Of a stretch of DNA of 27,806 bases, positions 21,853-27,806 are shown piece by piece. Both the position numbers and the translations under genes were made by a program. The first letter of the stretch is position 1. Each line of letters opens with the position of its first letter. The stretch comes from a virus. Below the pieces are notes generated by a model. The model was not told the origin of the DNA, searched no databases, and saw nothing but the letters and a program-made list of their open reading frames with translations. The DNA lies in IMG/VR virus record IMGVR_UViG_3300030450_000386, positions 1-27,806 of that record; one strand, 5' to 3'.

Positions 21853-22131
21853 CTATTGATTTAAGTTATATATCCTATCGTCAATGGTGTTTAGCTTATC
21901 TTCAATAGCATCTAATTTTTTTGAATTGGACATAATCGTGTTTCTAACCAATTCATCTTTTAGCTGATATTCAGTAGAGCTAACCCAATTTCCATTTTCT
22001 AATGCTTTTTTATTAGCATCTATATCAGCTTTTAAAGTAAAATATGTACTTGACACTGAAACAACCATAGCAACAACTATTCCGATTGTTTTAAGGTCTA
22101 ATGTTAGTTCTGATTTTTCGCTTATTTTCAT
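21853..22131 (-). CDS. One-helix membrane protein with coiled coil (holin- or spanin-like)
   Basis: A 92-residue protein. After a short charged start, residues 14-33 (KTIGIVVAMVVSVSSTYFTL) cross the membrane. A long charged helical segment (ADIDANKKALEN, then DELVRNTIMSNSKKLDAIEDKLNTIDDRIYNLNQ) can form a coiled coil. This layout fits an accessory lysis membrane protein such as a spanin-like or holin-like component. It lacks the lipoprotein motif of an o-spanin. Start ATG overlaps the stop of the tiny Cys-rich gene (ATGA). Confidence 0.6.
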   Translation of the reverse strand: MKISEKSELTLDLKTIGIVVAMVVSVSSTYFTLKADIDANKKALENGNWVSSTEYQLKDELVRNTIMSNSKKLDAIEDKLNTIDDRIYNLNQ

Positions 22132-22211
22132 TTTTTACATTTTTTACAGCAATTAATACAAAATTTGCCAAAAGTTAAAAATTTGATTGCTTTACATAAT
22201 AATTTCTTCAT
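22128..22211 (-). CDS. 27-residue Cys/Lys-rich peptide
   Basis: The sequence opens MKKLLCKAIKFLTFGKF and ends with a Cys/Lys-rich tail in which cysteines occupy positions 6, 18, 21, 22 and 25. It starts 1 base after the preceding stop and overlaps the next start by ATGA, so it is probably translated. The hydrophobic, basic first half could insert in a membrane; the Cys-rich tail could bind zinc or form disulfides. It lies in the lysis cassette. No family is known to me. Confidence 0.55.
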   Translation of the reverse strand: MKKLLCKAIKFLTFGKFCINCCKKCKK

Positions 22212-22212
22212 T

Positions 22213-23235
22213 TTATATGATTATTAAGTTAATTCCTAAGTTAATTGTATAGTTTTCTCTATTAAAGTATTTTAAATACTCTAATTGTGTGTAAAATGAC
22301 AACAAACGATTTAATTTCCAGTTTGCAATAACGCCAAAGTCATAATCGTTAGTGTCTGAACCGTATTCTGTTATCTTTTCGCTTATAAAGAAGTAATTGC
22401 CATAAGCTAAGATAAAAAAGCTGTCTTTGTGTAGATAATAAGACAAACCTGCAACGCCAGAAAGCGTGTATTGATTGCCAAGCTGATTTAATCTATCTCT
22501 ATTATATTTTGCAGGTATTGTAGCATAGTATTGCTGAAATTGTGCTGTATTTTGAGCAACTACATTATCGTTAAACAACCAACGATAAAACGACTGTTCC
22601 ATTCTATCTAAATGTCCATTATTATTTGTGTCAATAAAATAAAATTCATTAGTGTAACCTAATTCTGTTGCAACTGCTTGAAAATCGTTATAATTTGAAA
22701 AATCACGTTTAAAGACGTCTAAGCCATAAATGGGGTGATACCTCACAACACCGCCAAAAGTGGCTCTAAACCCACCTAAATCAGCTTTTAAGCGTAAATC
22801 AAGCGACTTGTATTGTAAATCAATGTAGCCGTTGTTAGAAGATTCAATTTTAATGCTTGTAAAATCGCCTACATAACGAAACCATATATTGTGACTTTCA
22901 TATTCACGACCTAAATTCCTGATTCGTTCATATTGTAATAAATACTCAAATTTATCAACAGGGGAACGAAATATGCTCGCGTTCTTTTCCAAGCCGTCGT
23001 AATAAAACTTCGGTTTCTTTTCAAACTTATATCTTGACAGCTTTTTAACACCTATAAAATAACGATAATTAGCACCGTCATCTGGTGTTGTTTCTATTAG
23101 TTGATTATTTATGTATTGATAAGTTTCTATTGGTGCTATTGTAGAATTTAAAGAAGCACCGCCATAAATAGTAGCATATTTATAGAATTGTCCGAAAGAC
23201 AACAAAGGCAACAATAAAAATAAAAACCTAATCAT
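22213..23235 (-). CDS. Secreted outer-membrane-type protein with an EF-hand loop
   Basis: A 340-residue protein. The ATG at 23233-23235 is chosen over a TTG at 23256 because it gives a clean signal peptide MIRFLFLLLPLLSFGQ with a Bacteroidetes-type SFGQ end, and because it overlaps the preceding stop as TGATG. The mature part is rich in alternating aromatic strands (FYKYATIYGG, YRYFIGVKK, HNIWFRYVGDF, LDLRLKADLGGFRATFGG, FFILAYGNYFF, LSFYTQLEYLKYF), suggesting a beta-barrel of the outer membrane, ending LGINLIII. Residues 202-213 read DTNNNGHLDRME, a perfect EF-hand calcium loop. A secreted protein is unusual for a phage structural region: superinfection exclusion, lysis or host-surface modification are possible. 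It could also be a host-derived gene. Confidence 0.75.
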   Translation of the reverse strand: MIRFLFLLLPLLSFGQFYKYATIYGGASLNSTIAPIETYQYINNQLIETTPDDGANYRYFIGVKKLSRYKFEKKPKFYYDGLEKNASIFRSPVDKFEYLLQYERIRNLGREYESHNIWFRYVGDFTSIKIESSNNGYIDLQYKSLDLRLKADLGGFRATFGGVVRYHPIYGLDVFKRDFSNYNDFQAVATELGYTNEFYFIDTNNNGHLDRMEQSFYRWLFNDNVVAQNTAQFQQYYATIPAKYNRDRLNQLGNQYTLSGVAGLSYYLHKDSFFILAYGNYFFISEKITEYGSDTNDYDFGVIANWKLNRLLSFYTQLEYLKYFNRENYTINLGINLIII

Positions 23236-23768
23236 CACAGTATTTTTGTGTAGCAATATGTCAAGTAAACATCACAAGACCAACCACCATTAAATCCTGT
23301 GCTTGATGCCCACATTTTAAATGACTTATTGACCAATGAACCCGCATCAACACCCGATGCAGTTGTGCCACCACTAAACACATAACTTGCATCAGCACTT
23401 TTTGCTCCATAAAACCGACTTATTCTGTCCCAATATAAAGTATCCTGTGAATCGTCCCACCCAAATATCAAATTATTATTAGAACTTTCATTAGCAAATG
23501 CGTGGGTGACAAGAACAGTTGCGCTAATAGGTGTAACCATATAGCCACTTAAAGCACCCACCAAGACTTTTGCTGTGCTGTCTAAAGCCAAAACCTCTGT
23601 ATTGTTTAGTGAAAACTTGTCTGTCTGTATAACGAATTTACTATCTAATTTTTTTGATGTTCCTGCACTACTACCTGTAGTGTCGGACACATCGACAATC
23701 ATATATAAATCGCCACTACCCGTTTGTTCTTCTAGTGCTGTCTTGTCTGTTAATCTTTGTCCTGCCAT
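23235..23768 (-). CDS. Fibre-like virion protein
   Basis: A 177-residue protein. The N-terminus GQRLTDKTALEEQTGSGDLYMIVDVSDTTGSSAGTSKKLDSKFVI resembles the conserved N-terminal module of small appendage proteins in Flavobacteria phages. A C-terminal beta-rich, Ser/Gly-rich part (DTLYWDRISRFYGAK, SGGWSCDVYLTYCYTKIL) may bind a surface. There is no signal peptide. It lies just after the connector and before the secreted protein. A receptor-binding role is likely but unproven. Confidence 0.5.
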   Translation of the reverse strand: MAGQRLTDKTALEEQTGSGDLYMIVDVSDTTGSSAGTSKKLDSKFVIQTDKFSLNNTEVLALDSTAKVLVGALSGYMVTPISATVLVTHAFANESSNNNLIFGWDDSQDTLYWDRISRFYGAKSADASYVFSGGTTASGVDAGSLVNKSFKMWASSTGFNGGWSCDVYLTYCYTKIL

Positions 23769-23850
23769 TGTTTAATTTTTTAATATAATTTTTTAGCTTC
23801 TTAAAATTTTCCAAACTACTTGGATATTTACGCCTTTCTTTAACACCCAT
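23716..23850 (-). CDS. Small basic ORF overlapping connector and fibre genes
   Basis: A 44-residue, Lys/Arg-rich reading frame, MGVKERRKYPSSLENFKKLK... It overlaps the connector stop by 11 bases and extends 53 bases into the fibre-like gene. The first part (KERRKYPSSLENFKKLKNY) looks protein-like, and it fills a 71-base gap otherwise empty. The deep overlap with the next gene lowers confidence. Confidence 0.4.
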   Translation of the reverse strand: MGVKERRKYPSSLENFKKLKNYIKKLNNGRTKINRQDSTRRTNG

Positions 23851-24421
23851 ATATAGTAATATCTGCACCTTGCAAAAATCCCTTTAATCTGTTGCTTCTT
23901 GGCACGTTAACATCTAAGTTAATTCCTGCAAAATAATTGTTCACAGTAGGGTCTAAATCAGCACCAGAGTTTGTGCTGTATTCAGGAAAAGAACTTGTAT
24001 TATTCCTGATATAATCTATTAACCTTTCTCTGTAAAATTCAGCAGCATCTTTTGACCTGTCCATTAATGGTTTTATATCTTCATAAGTAGCTGAAGAACC
24101 TGTATCAGTGTCACCCATAACGACAACGGAATTATTAACAAATCTTAGTCGTAAAAAAGGTGCTAATTCTGTAAATGAAAATTGTACTAATGCAGGTTGT
24201 ATGTATGTTTCCACAAGTGTTTTATAAGCACCTGATAATGAACCTGCTTGTATATCAGCTTTTAGTTTAGCATCTAAATCAGTTCCAAGAACAGGTAATA
24301 TAAACATATCTTGTGCAAGTAGTATGTAAGGCATAATAATGTTGTCATCTACTGAACCACCTAATGCTGTGTCTTTTTTTATTCTTGTACTGCTAATGTA
24401 TAATGTATGTTGTATCGCCAT
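23840..24421 (-). CDS. Head-tail connector protein (DUF6712-like)
   Basis: A 193-residue helical protein. The pattern (DTALGGSVDDNIIMPYILLAQDMFILPVLGTDLDAKL, then TLVETYIQPALVQFSFTELAPFLRLRF and MDRSKDAAEFYRERLIDYIRNN) matches the DUF6712 proteins found after portals in Bacteroidetes phages and resembles head-tail connectors. The repeated TLVETYI...QPAL helix packing would make a ring at the portal vertex. It starts 9 bases after the portal stop. Confidence 0.65.
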   Translation of the reverse strand: MAIQHTLYISSTRIKKDTALGGSVDDNIIMPYILLAQDMFILPVLGTDLDAKLKADIQAGSLSGAYKTLVETYIQPALVQFSFTELAPFLRLRFVNNSVVVMGDTDTGSSATYEDIKPLMDRSKDAAEFYRERLIDYIRNNTSSFPEYSTNSGADLDPTVNNYFAGINLDVNVPRSNRLKGFLQGADITIYGC

Positions 24422-24430
24422 AATTTAAAT

Positions 24431-26290
24431 TTATTTTACGCCTGGATAATGTCCGTCATTAGGCATATTAACTGGTGCTTTTTGCGCCTTGTCTATTCCT
24501 CTTGGTCTTGGCATATAGCTTTTAGGAATGCTATTTGCTTTATTATAATCGTCCATTTTTTTATCAGAAACCTTTAATAATGATTTTGACTTTAATCTAT
24601 ATAAGATGACCTTCCAAGCGTGTCTGCAATAAACACCACCTTTAAACTTAAATAAATCATAGGGTTTACCCTTGTGTCCTAATTGTCTATTAACTCCCGC
24701 CCTACTTGCTTTGTCAATATCTTCTATTCTATACACAAAACCAGCTCTTGCTAGTGTCATCATATTTTGACAAAAACGTCTGCTTTTGCCACCTTTACTG
24801 CTCTTTTTAATATACTTAAAGCGAATTCTATAAAATGATTTATCTAAATAACTGTTTTTATCTTCTCTACTACCTATTTCATCTTTAGATATATTTGTAC
24901 TTTGTTCTTTAGTAGCAAGGTTTTCTTTTTTATATTGTCCAATTAAAGACCCAGCCCATTCTTCATAATCTTCTATTTCACCTTCGTCTTTTTCATCTAC
25001 TATTTCCCAATCATCATCTACTACTATTTCGCCATTTAGATTTTCTAAAACTTCGTCAAATTCATCATCTGATAATTCTTCTCTAAATTCGTGCTTTAAA
25101 TCTTCTTGTTCTATATCTTCTTTTGTAACACCTTCTTTTTCTTGGTCATCTTCTGACTGTGTTTTAACAACATCTAAATCAATGAAATCAGCAGGTTTAA
25201 GCGTTTTAAAGTATAAATCAAGATTTATATCATTTACTTTAAATATCTTGTCTAATCCTCTTAAAAGTATGTTTTGGAAAGGTAGTACGACTGTATTGTT
25301 AAATAAACTGTACGCATCTCTTAATTCATCTGCATTTGAACCTAATCCATTGCCACCTTCTGTACGTATTCCAAATAATAGTGGCGATACGCAACGGTGT
25401 CCTGCTAGGATTTGATTTACAGCTTGTTTAGACATTCCTTCCCAAGCTGACTGTGCGTCATTCATTTGGATTGGCTCTATAACAGGTGCTGTTTCTTTAC
25501 CATCATTAAATGTTATAAGTATTTTACCCGCATTTCCACTACCTGCAAACTTTTGGTTTAGTTGTCTTTCTATTGTTCTTCTTTCTTCTTCAGTAGGTAC
25601 ACCATTAGAGAAACCAACGTGCATAGATGGTGTCATTCCTGATGTTATATTAGATAAATGAAACTGTGCTATTTCTAACTCCATTTGAATCCAATCTGTA
25701 GCAGCTACATAATCAGGTGCAAAGCCATAAAATAAAGCGGGGTTTTTATCTCGGATCATTAGAATTTGACTTGCACTTGTTCTATCTTCTGTATTAAAAG
25801 CAGCATATGGTCTTGGTCTGTATTCTGATTTTCTAACCTTAGACCAATCAGCAGAATAATAATAAGTGTCTATTTCGCCATCTACCATTTTACCACTTCT
25901 AATATATTGTGCAGGTATATGTAAAATCTTAGCTATTTTGCTTCTATCTCTACTCCAAATAACATTAACATAACAACCACCAAATAGCTTTAAATCCATT
26001 GCTAAATCCTTTAGCACATCATCACCTGAATTATGTAGTAATTCTGTTAGTCGCAAATAACTTTCTTTGTTTGCTTCGCTTTCATCTGCATTAGTAGCAG
26101 CTAATCCTTCGCCATAAATCATAGCACCGATAGATTTTATTAATGCACCATTAATAGCACTACCTAAAAATAATTCTAATAAATAATTAGGATATAAATT
26201 ATCTTCACCAAAAGAAACCCAATCTTGATTTGGTCTTTCAACTAAATGAGGAATGTTGTAATGTGATAATTTTACTAAGTTTAAATTCAT
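24431..26290 (-). CDS. Portal protein with a C-terminal Cys/His module
   Basis: A 619-residue protein. The N-terminal two thirds look like a phage portal: WVSFGEDNLYPNYLLELFLGSAINGALIKSI near the start, LHIPAQYIRSGKM, a helical stem region, and GHRCVSPLLFGI. Residues about 375-450 are extremely acidic. From about 486 a separate domain begins: RFCQNMMTLARAGFVYRIEDIDKASRAGVNRQL, then LFKFKGGVYCRHAWKVILYR (Cys507, Cys555, His557). This domain resembles a module found in other marine phages at the C-terminus of head protease or MuF-like proteins. Here it is fused to the portal, while the protease in this genome carries a different C-terminal module. The portal forms the DNA channel and binds terminase. 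Confidence 0.85.
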   Translation of the reverse strand: MNLNLVKLSHYNIPHLVERPNQDWVSFGEDNLYPNYLLELFLGSAINGALIKSIGAMIYGEGLAATNADESEANKESYLRLTELLHNSGDDVLKDLAMDLKLFGGCYVNVIWSRDRSKIAKILHIPAQYIRSGKMVDGEIDTYYYSADWSKVRKSEYRPRPYAAFNTEDRTSASQILMIRDKNPALFYGFAPDYVAATDWIQMELEIAQFHLSNITSGMTPSMHVGFSNGVPTEEERRTIERQLNQKFAGSGNAGKILITFNDGKETAPVIEPIQMNDAQSAWEGMSKQAVNQILAGHRCVSPLLFGIRTEGGNGLGSNADELRDAYSLFNNTVVLPFQNILLRGLDKIFKVNDINLDLYFKTLKPADFIDLDVVKTQSEDDQEKEGVTKEDIEQEDLKHEFREELSDDEFDEVLENLNGEIVVDDDWEIVDEKDEGEIEDYEEWAGSLIGQYKKENLATKEQSTNISKDEIGSREDKNSYLDKSFYRIRFKYIKKSSKGGKSRRFCQNMMTLARAGFVYRIEDIDKASRAGVNRQLGHKGKPYDLFKFKGGVYCRHAWKVILYRLKSKSLLKVSDKKMDDYNKANSIPKSYMPRPRGIDKAQKAPVNMPNDGHYPGVK

Positions 26291-26292
26291 AG

Positions 26293-26844
26293 TTAATTGG
26301 TTATATATACGCTGTCTGTATCAGCGTCATTAGTTGTATATTCAGTATAAATTACAGATCTAAAATCGTTACTGCTACCTACAGCTTTTCTAGCTTTCAT
26401 ATTTAACAGTCCATTATATAGTGTTGCTGTTGCATTGTCGGGGTTTAATTCTCCTGATGAATTTGTTTGATATATTGTTATGTCATAAAATCCTAACGGA
26501 AATTCATCTGTTCCTACTATAACTTCTCCAGCACTTAAATCTTCTGTAGAAGATGTATTTACACTATATTTAAAACTAAGTGCTATTTGTCTTTTATATT
26601 TATTTAAATTAGTGCCAACAGCAGGACTAAAACCTGTTCTAGTAAACACTTTTTCTTTTCCTGTTTGCTGACTTTTTAACTTTATTAGAAAATATGGAAA
26701 AGACATAGCATAATATGTGTCATCACCAATAGTAGTAGTTGTAAATGTTGGCGTTCCTACAATTTTATCTGCTAAATTTAAATAAAATTGAACAGTGAAT
26801 GCAAAAGCAGTAGTTGTTTGATTATTTATAAGTGCTTGTATCAT
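26293..26844 (-). CDS. Structural protein before the portal, unknown role
   Basis: A 183-residue, beta-rich protein, MIQALINNQTTTAFAFTVQFYLN..., with many Thr, Ser and Tyr and no Cys. Segments YYAMSFPYFLIKLKS and YDITIYQTNSSGEL are strand-like. It sits two bases before the portal start and after two tiny genes. The composition suits a virion protein, perhaps capsid decoration or neck. Not recognised. Confidence 0.6.
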   Translation of the reverse strand: MIQALINNQTTTAFAFTVQFYLNLADKIVGTPTFTTTTIGDDTYYAMSFPYFLIKLKSQQTGKEKVFTRTGFSPAVGTNLNKYKRQIALSFKYSVNTSSTEDLSAGEVIVGTDEFPLGFYDITIYQTNSSGELNPDNATATLYNGLLNMKARKAVGSSNDFRSVIYTEYTTNDADTDSVYITN

Positions 26845-26849
26845 ATAAT

Positions 26850-26933
26850 CTAACTAATTCTTTCCATTATTACTTCACCTGCTTCACTAATTCCAACATA
26901 TACCCAAACTTCTTTACTTTCCTCTTTAGTCAT
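26850..26933 (-). CDS. Possible 27-residue gene between the small Lys-rich gene and the structural gene
   Basis: Reads MTKEESKEVWVYVGISEAGE..., overlapping the end of the preceding 53-residue gene by 8 bases and ending 5 bases before the next start. The compact fit and sensible composition support translation. Length is too short for any family call. Confidence 0.45.
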   Translation of the reverse strand: MTKEESKEVWVYVGISEAGEVIMERIS

Positions 26934-27087
26934 CTTTCTTTTTCTTTTTAGGTTTTTCTTCTATGAATAAAGCATTTCTAACGCTTTCATTAAGTCCTGC
27001 TATTTGCTTTTGTGTTAGTTCGTCTAATGGTGTATTAAGCGTGTCAATGCTTTTGCCTTCCCATTCTTTTTTAAGTTTCCAAGCCAT
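26926..27087 (-). CDS. Small protein with Lys-rich tail, unknown function
   Basis: A 53-residue protein, MAWKLKKEWEGKSIDTLNTP, with a middle helix (LDELTQKQIAGLNESVRNALF) and a C-terminal EEKPKKKKKDD tail. The first gene after the terminator at 27142-27159, and it has a leader element 11 bases upstream, suggesting it opens a transcription unit into the portal region. Possibly a small head factor; role unknown. Confidence 0.65.
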   Translation of the reverse strand: MAWKLKKEWEGKSIDTLNTPLDELTQKQIAGLNESVRNALFIEEKPKKKKKDD

Positions 27088-27098
27088 AGTGTTTTATT

Positions 27099-27113
27099 AT
27101 AAATATAAAAGTT
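27099..27113 (-). promoter_or_regulatory. Late leader element after a terminator
   Basis: The minus strand reads AACTTTTATATTTAT, identical to the copy before the tail chaperone, 11 bases before the ATG at 27085-27087. It follows a strong terminator by about 30 bases, so new transcription must begin nearby or the terminator must leak; this favours a promoter function. Confidence 0.55.
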
Positions 27114-27141
27114 TACTTATTGTTTTTTAGTGTACAAAAAA

Positions 27142-27159
27142 AGGGGTAATAAAACCCCT
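27142..27159 (-). terminator. Rho-independent terminator after the virion gene at 27185-27784
   Basis: On the minus strand AGGGGT, a six-base loop TTTATT, and ACCCCT form a stem followed directly by TTTTTTTG. It lies 26 bases past the stop codon. The plus strand also has a tail of CTTTTCTTT, but no gene reads into it from that side. Together with the terminator at 73-94, it isolates each abundant virion gene. Confidence 0.85.
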
Positions 27160-27184
27160 CTTTTCTTTATATATTGAGCAACGA

Positions 27185-27784
27185 TTAAGTTCCTACTGTA
27201 ATAGTTAAAGCAGCATCTGCATCTGATAATCCATCAAATGGATAGTCAGTAGTAGCAGGACCAGAACTTGCAGGTAGTTGAATTAAAGCATTCTTTTCTT
27301 CTGCAGTCCATTCTATCGTATATCCTGTCATATCGCCCTTAGCAGCACCTGTAACAACAGTACCACCTGAAACGTGACAACCATTATCAATACCTAATAA
27401 AAACACATTGTCGTTAGTATCTTGTACAAAAATCTGCGCTCTTGAATATGCCATAAGTCTTAACTCATTAGTCATATCGTGATCTATCTTTTGTAGCGTT
27501 ACAGATAATGCTTGTGTAAAAAATGTAGTTCCGTTAGCATTGTCTGCATTGATAGTAACTGTCATACTTGATAAATTAGGCACTAAATCATATTTGAATA
27601 CTGTAGTAGCACTACCTGTAGCACCTGACCAAGTAGCAAAACCTGCTGTAGTCATTTCAGTAGTGTTTATTGTAGCAACAGCACTAATGTTAGTGTTGTA
27701 TGTTTTACAAATATAAATAGCTTTAAGTCCACCGATTTGGTCTTTACAATCTATTAATCGTCCTCTTGTAATATCACAAGCCAT
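27185..27784 (-). CDS. Abundant virion protein, paralogue of the truncated gene at the left edge
   Basis: A 199-residue protein, MACDITRGRLIDCKDQIGGLKAIYICKTYN..., with alternating strands and acidic loops (QKIDHDMTNELRLMAYSRAQIFVQDTNDNVFLLG) and a Thr/Gly-rich middle. From memory, similar proteins beginning MxCDITxGRxxxCKDxxGGxK occur in Flavobacteria phages as virion proteins; a tail tube or capsid accessory role is likely but not fixed. The size and strand pattern fit a tail tube protein, which the genome otherwise lacks. It ends at a strong terminator. A second copy begins at 44-1. Confidence 0.6.
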   Translation of the reverse strand: MACDITRGRLIDCKDQIGGLKAIYICKTYNTNISAVATINTTEMTTAGFATWSGATGSATTVFKYDLVPNLSSMTVTINADNANGTTFFTQALSVTLQKIDHDMTNELRLMAYSRAQIFVQDTNDNVFLLGIDNGCHVSGGTVVTGAAKGDMTGYTIEWTAEEKNALIQLPASSGPATTDYPFDGLSDADAALTITVGT

Positions 27785-27806
27785 AATTATTATTTATTAA
27801 AAGTTA
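27781..27806 (-). promoter_or_regulatory. Leader element before the right-edge virion gene
   Basis: On the minus strand TAACTTTTAATAAATAAT is followed by the ATGGC start of the virion gene. 24 of 26 bases match 41-66, the leader of the truncated paralogue. It runs to the window edge, so an upstream promoter cannot be judged. Confidence 0.5.

Noticed and set aside
1-27806. Integrase, transposase, reverse transcriptase (diversity-generating element), CRISPR array, tRNA
   Set aside because: No matching motifs, repeat arrays or cloverleaf structures were found by reading; short tandem repeats at 17091-17112 are only two copies.

Overview
This window is most of the genome of a tailed double-stranded DNA phage, or an equivalent prophage or metagenomic contig. 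The probable host is a member of the Bacteroidota, most likely Flavobacteriia. The signs are very AT-rich DNA, a textbook Bacteroidetes promoter (TTG, 20 nt, TATATTTG) in the control region, a DUF3127-type ssDNA-binding protein, a DUF4373-type replication protein, a signal peptide ending in SFGQ, and virion proteins of types familiar from marine flavobacterial phages. No integrase, tRNA, rRNA, CRISPR array or insertion sequence was seen, so temperate growth is not supported.

Layout. Almost everything is transcribed leftward (minus strand). A divergent control region at about 18491-18687 separates four short rightward genes (18688-19682) from the long leftward block. Reading leftward from it: XRE-type regulator, putative annealing-type protein, DUF3127 SSB-like protein, a strong hairpin/terminator (17468-17532), DUF4373 replication protein, DNA methyltransferase, VRR-NUC nuclease, small unknown, sigma-like factor, small unknowns, zinc ribbon, HNH endonuclease, ParB-methyltransferase fusion, TerS, TerL, a tail-chaperone pair joined by a -1 frameshift, tail completion proteins, two large tail/baseplate proteins, tape measure, XkdF-like prohead protease, scaffold, major capsid protein, terminator, and the first 44 bases of another virion gene cut by the window edge. 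From the right edge leftward: a full-length paralogue of that cut gene, terminator, two tiny genes, a structural protein, portal (with an extra C-terminal Cys/His domain), head-tail connector, a fibre-like protein, a secreted EF-hand outer-membrane-like protein, a 27-residue Cys/Lys peptide, a one-helix coiled-coil membrane protein, a membrane-anchored thioredoxin-like protein without CxxC, M15 peptidase endolysin, holin, metallophosphoesterase, and a 44-residue protein. The two edges look like neighbours on a circular or permuted map: capsid genes at the left end would continue into head genes at the right end, giving one leftward unit of about 27 kb.

How it works together. Genes are packed with stop-start overlaps (ATGA, TAATG), which suggests translational coupling. 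The few real gaps in the late block carry a shared AT-rich leader element (consensus near AACTTTTATATTTAT) just before start codons. Together with the phage sigma-like factor and hairpin terminators after the most abundant virion genes, this suggests a dedicated late-expression scheme. The most noteworthy items are the leader element, the metallophosphoesterase whose only plausible start is an ATA overlapping the upstream TAA, the T9 slippery frameshift, the phage-encoded secreted protein with an EF-hand, the Cys/His modules on both portal and protease, and the direct-repeat operator region. All family assignments come from motifs and memory of families; no database search was run.
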